A stretch of DNA of 64,000 nt from Bacillota bacterium (GTDB lineage: Bacteria > Bacillota > Clostridia > Lachnospirales > Lachnospiraceae), in the NCBI GenBank assembly GCA_023395555.1, contig JAEWYQ010000048.1, forward strand, positions 62,001 to 126,000. Direction: 5' to 3'. Numbering within the stretch: position 1 is the first letter of the stretch; every line of letters begins with the position of its first letter. Of the stretch, positions 62,238 through 64,000 are shown piece after piece. Position numbers and translations under genes: made by a program. The notes below the pieces were generated by a model. It saw nothing but the letters and a program-made list of their open reading frames with translations, had not been told where the DNA came from and did not search any database.

Positions 62238-62452
62238 TTCGTCAATCGAATCCGACAGATCACTTGAATTCCATGTCGAATACAGTCCTTTTCACAAGTG
62301 TGCTCCTTGCAAATTTCATCAAATAGAAAGCATTCCATCTCCATTATTTTTAATTGCTATATACAATATAACCATTCCTATTATTACATAACCTGCCTGA
62401 TCTGCTAAAAGGATCTTTCACGGACTCATAAAGCTTTGCAAAATTGGCATAC
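62238..62452. other. Non-coding AT-rich gap between regulator and glucan synthase genes
   Basis: No gene, clear terminator or repeat was recognised here. Confidence 0.5.
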
Positions 62453-62487
62453 TATAATCAAAATTGCATACATTGCCAGCAATGTAT
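62453..62487 (+). promoter_or_regulatory. Candidate promoter -10 and operator of the glucan synthase-like gene
   Basis: TATAAT lies at 62453-62458 with no good -35. Ten bases later the perfect palindrome ATACATTG-CCAG-CAATGTAT (62468-62487) follows, in a repressor-like position. Confidence 0.4.
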
Positions 62488-62508
62488 AATCAGGAAAGGG
62501 ACATAGCA

Positions 62509-64000
62509 ATGACTTTGAATGATTTGGGACCAAAAGAGTGGGAGCAGTTTATGAAGGATCTTGCTTCTGATCATCGGAATACAAAAATAACAAGGTATAA
62601 TACCATTCTGGATTATTATAATCAGGTTGCCTATAAAAAATTGAATCGGATTCGCGACCATATCTCCCAGATATCCACAGACATTATCGTTTTAATTCCG
62701 GCGGCGCGGTGGCTGTTTGACAACTTTCAGATGATGTACCGGGAAATCAAAAAGTTCCGTGCATCGGGGACAAGCTACGAGCTTCTTCCAATTCTAAAAG
62801 ACGGAGATGACAAAGGGTATCCCAGAGTCTATATTTTGGCGAAGACCATCACCCAGTTAAGCGGGGGGCATCTGAATGAAGAAAATATCCATATTATGCT
62901 GTCCGCCTATCAAAAGGAGCTTCCCTTGACCGACAGGGAGATATGGGTGCTGCCGGAGATGCTGGGCTTCTGTCTGCTGGAAAACATCATTGAATTAGCC
63001 CAGGAGATCATTCACATCATTAAAATCAAATCAAAGGCAGACCGGTTCGTGCACAGGAAACAGGGAAGTCAGCAGGGATTGCTGGATATAACCCCTCTGC
63101 TTACGGAATTAGACCAGGATTGCAGGCATGATTTTAACTTTCATTCCCATGTAATACACCTGTTAAAGAACCGGTCGGCAGATGAAATATCCCTTCAGAG
63201 GTATCTGGACTACCATTTTAAAAGTTTTGGACGTCTCATTAAGCCCAGTGATGTATTTACTGCGGAGGGTAAGATTGAATCCCAGCTGGAAGCATATATC
63301 CGTGCTCTGATCATCAGCTTGAGAGACATTGATGATATCGATACGGAAGCCTTTTTTGATGCTTGTTCCTATCTGGAGCACATTCTTTCCAAGGACCCGG
63401 AGGGGGTATACTCCAGAATGGATTCGGAAAGCAGGGGGATGTACCGGCAGGTTATTGTCAAGCTTTCCCGCAAATATAAAATTAAAGAAGAAAAGATTGC
63501 GGATGCCTGTCTGGAGCTGGCTGTTCAGGGAGTGCCGGGGATGAACTGCTCCCACCATGTGGGAGTATATCTTCTGGGTAAGGGATACCGGATTCTGCGG
63601 GCAAAGCTCCTGGGAAAACCGGTGCCGGATAAGACGGAGAAGAAGAACTGGAAAGGGTTCCTGTATTTTGCAGCTTTGACAGGAATTTTCCTGTGCCTGA
63701 ATGCACTCATTCTGGCTATACTGATACGCTGTGGAATCGAAAATTATGATACGGCTGTTTTTCGGCCATTGCCTGGGGTGTCTCCTGCAGCGGCGGCTGT
63801 TTTCTGGCTGCTGGCCGGAGCTCCGCTGCTTATGGGAATCAGCCTGGAGATAAACAATTTCATCTTTACCCGGAATATCCAGGTGAAGAAAATACCTTCC
63901 ATGAACTATATAGACGGGATACCGGAGGAAGCCAGAACCTTTGTAGTGATGCCCGTGATTGTATCCTCCCCTGCCCAGGCTGTGAGCTATATGGATCGGC
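62509..64000 (+). CDS. Cyclic beta-1,2-glucan synthase / GH94-type protein, N-terminal part (cut by window edge)
   Basis: An open frame from ATG 62509 runs to the window end (about 497 codons, no stop). The N terminus has IIVLIPAARWLFDNFQMMYREIKKFR and LLPILKDGDDKGYPRVYILAKT in outline, which match the N-terminal region of NdvB-type cyclic glucan synthases. Two membrane helices lie near residues 382-405 and 427-447, and IPEEARTFVVMPVIVSSPAQA begins the glycosyltransferase (GT84-like) part. The full protein should be very long, with GH94-type phosphorylase modules further on. AGGAAAGGG precedes the ATG. The product may be a beta-1,2-glucan; this is inferred from the family. Confidence 0.82.
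   Translation, partial: MTLNDLGPKEWEQFMKDLASDHRNTKITRYNTILDYYNQVAYKKLNRIRDHISQISTDIIVLIPAARWLFDNFQMMYREIKKFRASGTSYELLPILKDGDDKGYPRVYILAKTITQLSGGHLNEENIHIMLSAYQKELPLTDREIWVLPEMLGFCLLENIIELAQEIIHIIKIKSKADRFVHRKQGSQQGLLDITPLLTELDQDCRHDFNFHSHVIHLLKNRSADEISLQRYLDYHFKSFGRLIKPSDVFTAEGKIESQLEAYIRALIISLRDIDDIDTEAFFDACSYLEHILSKDPEGVYSRMDSESRGMYRQVIVKLSRKYKIKEEKIADACLELAVQGVPGMNCSHHVGVYLLGKGYRILRAKLLGKPVPDKTEKKNWKGFLYFAALTGIFLCLNALILAILIRCGIENYDTAVFRPLPGVSPAAAAVFWLLAGAPLLMGISLEINNFIFTRNIQVKKIPSMNYIDGIPEEARTFVVMPVIVSSPAQAVSYMDR

Overview
The window looks like the chromosome of an anaerobic, spore-forming Firmicute of the Lachnospiraceae type (clostridial cluster XIVa). The main clues are a complete spoIIIAA-AH sporulation operon, strong Shine-Dalgarno sites, a T-box in front of pheST, and the block nusB-xseA-xseB-ispA-dxs-tlyA-nadK-argR. 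No rRNA, tRNA, CRISPR array, transposase or prophage was recognised.

Left third (1-20.4 kb): a truncated FAD-dependent dehydrogenase, an ABC exporter behind a leader that may be an attenuator, a Cof-type HAD phosphatase, pheS-pheT under a phenylalanine T-box, a GNAT acetyltransferase and a WYL-type regulator. Then come two glycoside hydrolases without signal peptides (GH10-like and GH5-like), a PHP-domain phosphatase, mscL with a zinc-ribbon tail, and the run yqeG-aroK-aroQ-peptidase-efp. aroE lies on the opposite strand, followed by a methyltransferase and a small membrane protein.

Middle (20.6-35.2 kb): the spoIIIA operon encodes the mother-cell channel of the engulfed forespore. After it come an Asp23 protein and the nusB-to-argR housekeeping block, ending in yebC. 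recN, often found next to argR in related genomes, is not present here. From 35.3 to 38.4 kb there is a small accessory patch: a rubrerythrin that has lost most diiron ligands, an unknown protein, a methyltransferase, a small ORF and a secreted Ig-like protein.

Right third (38.6-62.2 kb): a large alpha-mannan utilisation locus. A two-gene operon encodes cytosolic GH125 and GH38 alpha-mannosidases. A ten-gene, roughly 17 kb operon encodes a surface GH76 endo-mannanase with CBM6 modules, a CBM6-only lipoprotein, a lipoprotein solute-binding protein, and a second solute-binding protein fused to carbohydrate-binding-like modules. It also encodes two complete MalFG-type permease pairs, an NHL/TPR/Yip1 membrane protein, a DUF5696 protein with a predicted glycosidase-like fold, and a cytosolic GH76. 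A convergent GntR-LacI regulator closes the locus. Its own promoter and both operon promoters share an ATATCAT-type motif, which suggests one regulon. The inferred flow is surface cleavage of an alpha-1,6-mannan, capture by CBM6 and binding proteins, import, then trimming inside the cell. No transporter ATPase is encoded, so a shared one elsewhere is expected. The uncharacterised CBM-SBP / permease pair / NHL-Yip1 / DUF5696 / permease pair cassette is the best candidate for a new system. The window ends inside a large cyclic beta-1,2-glucan synthase-like gene.
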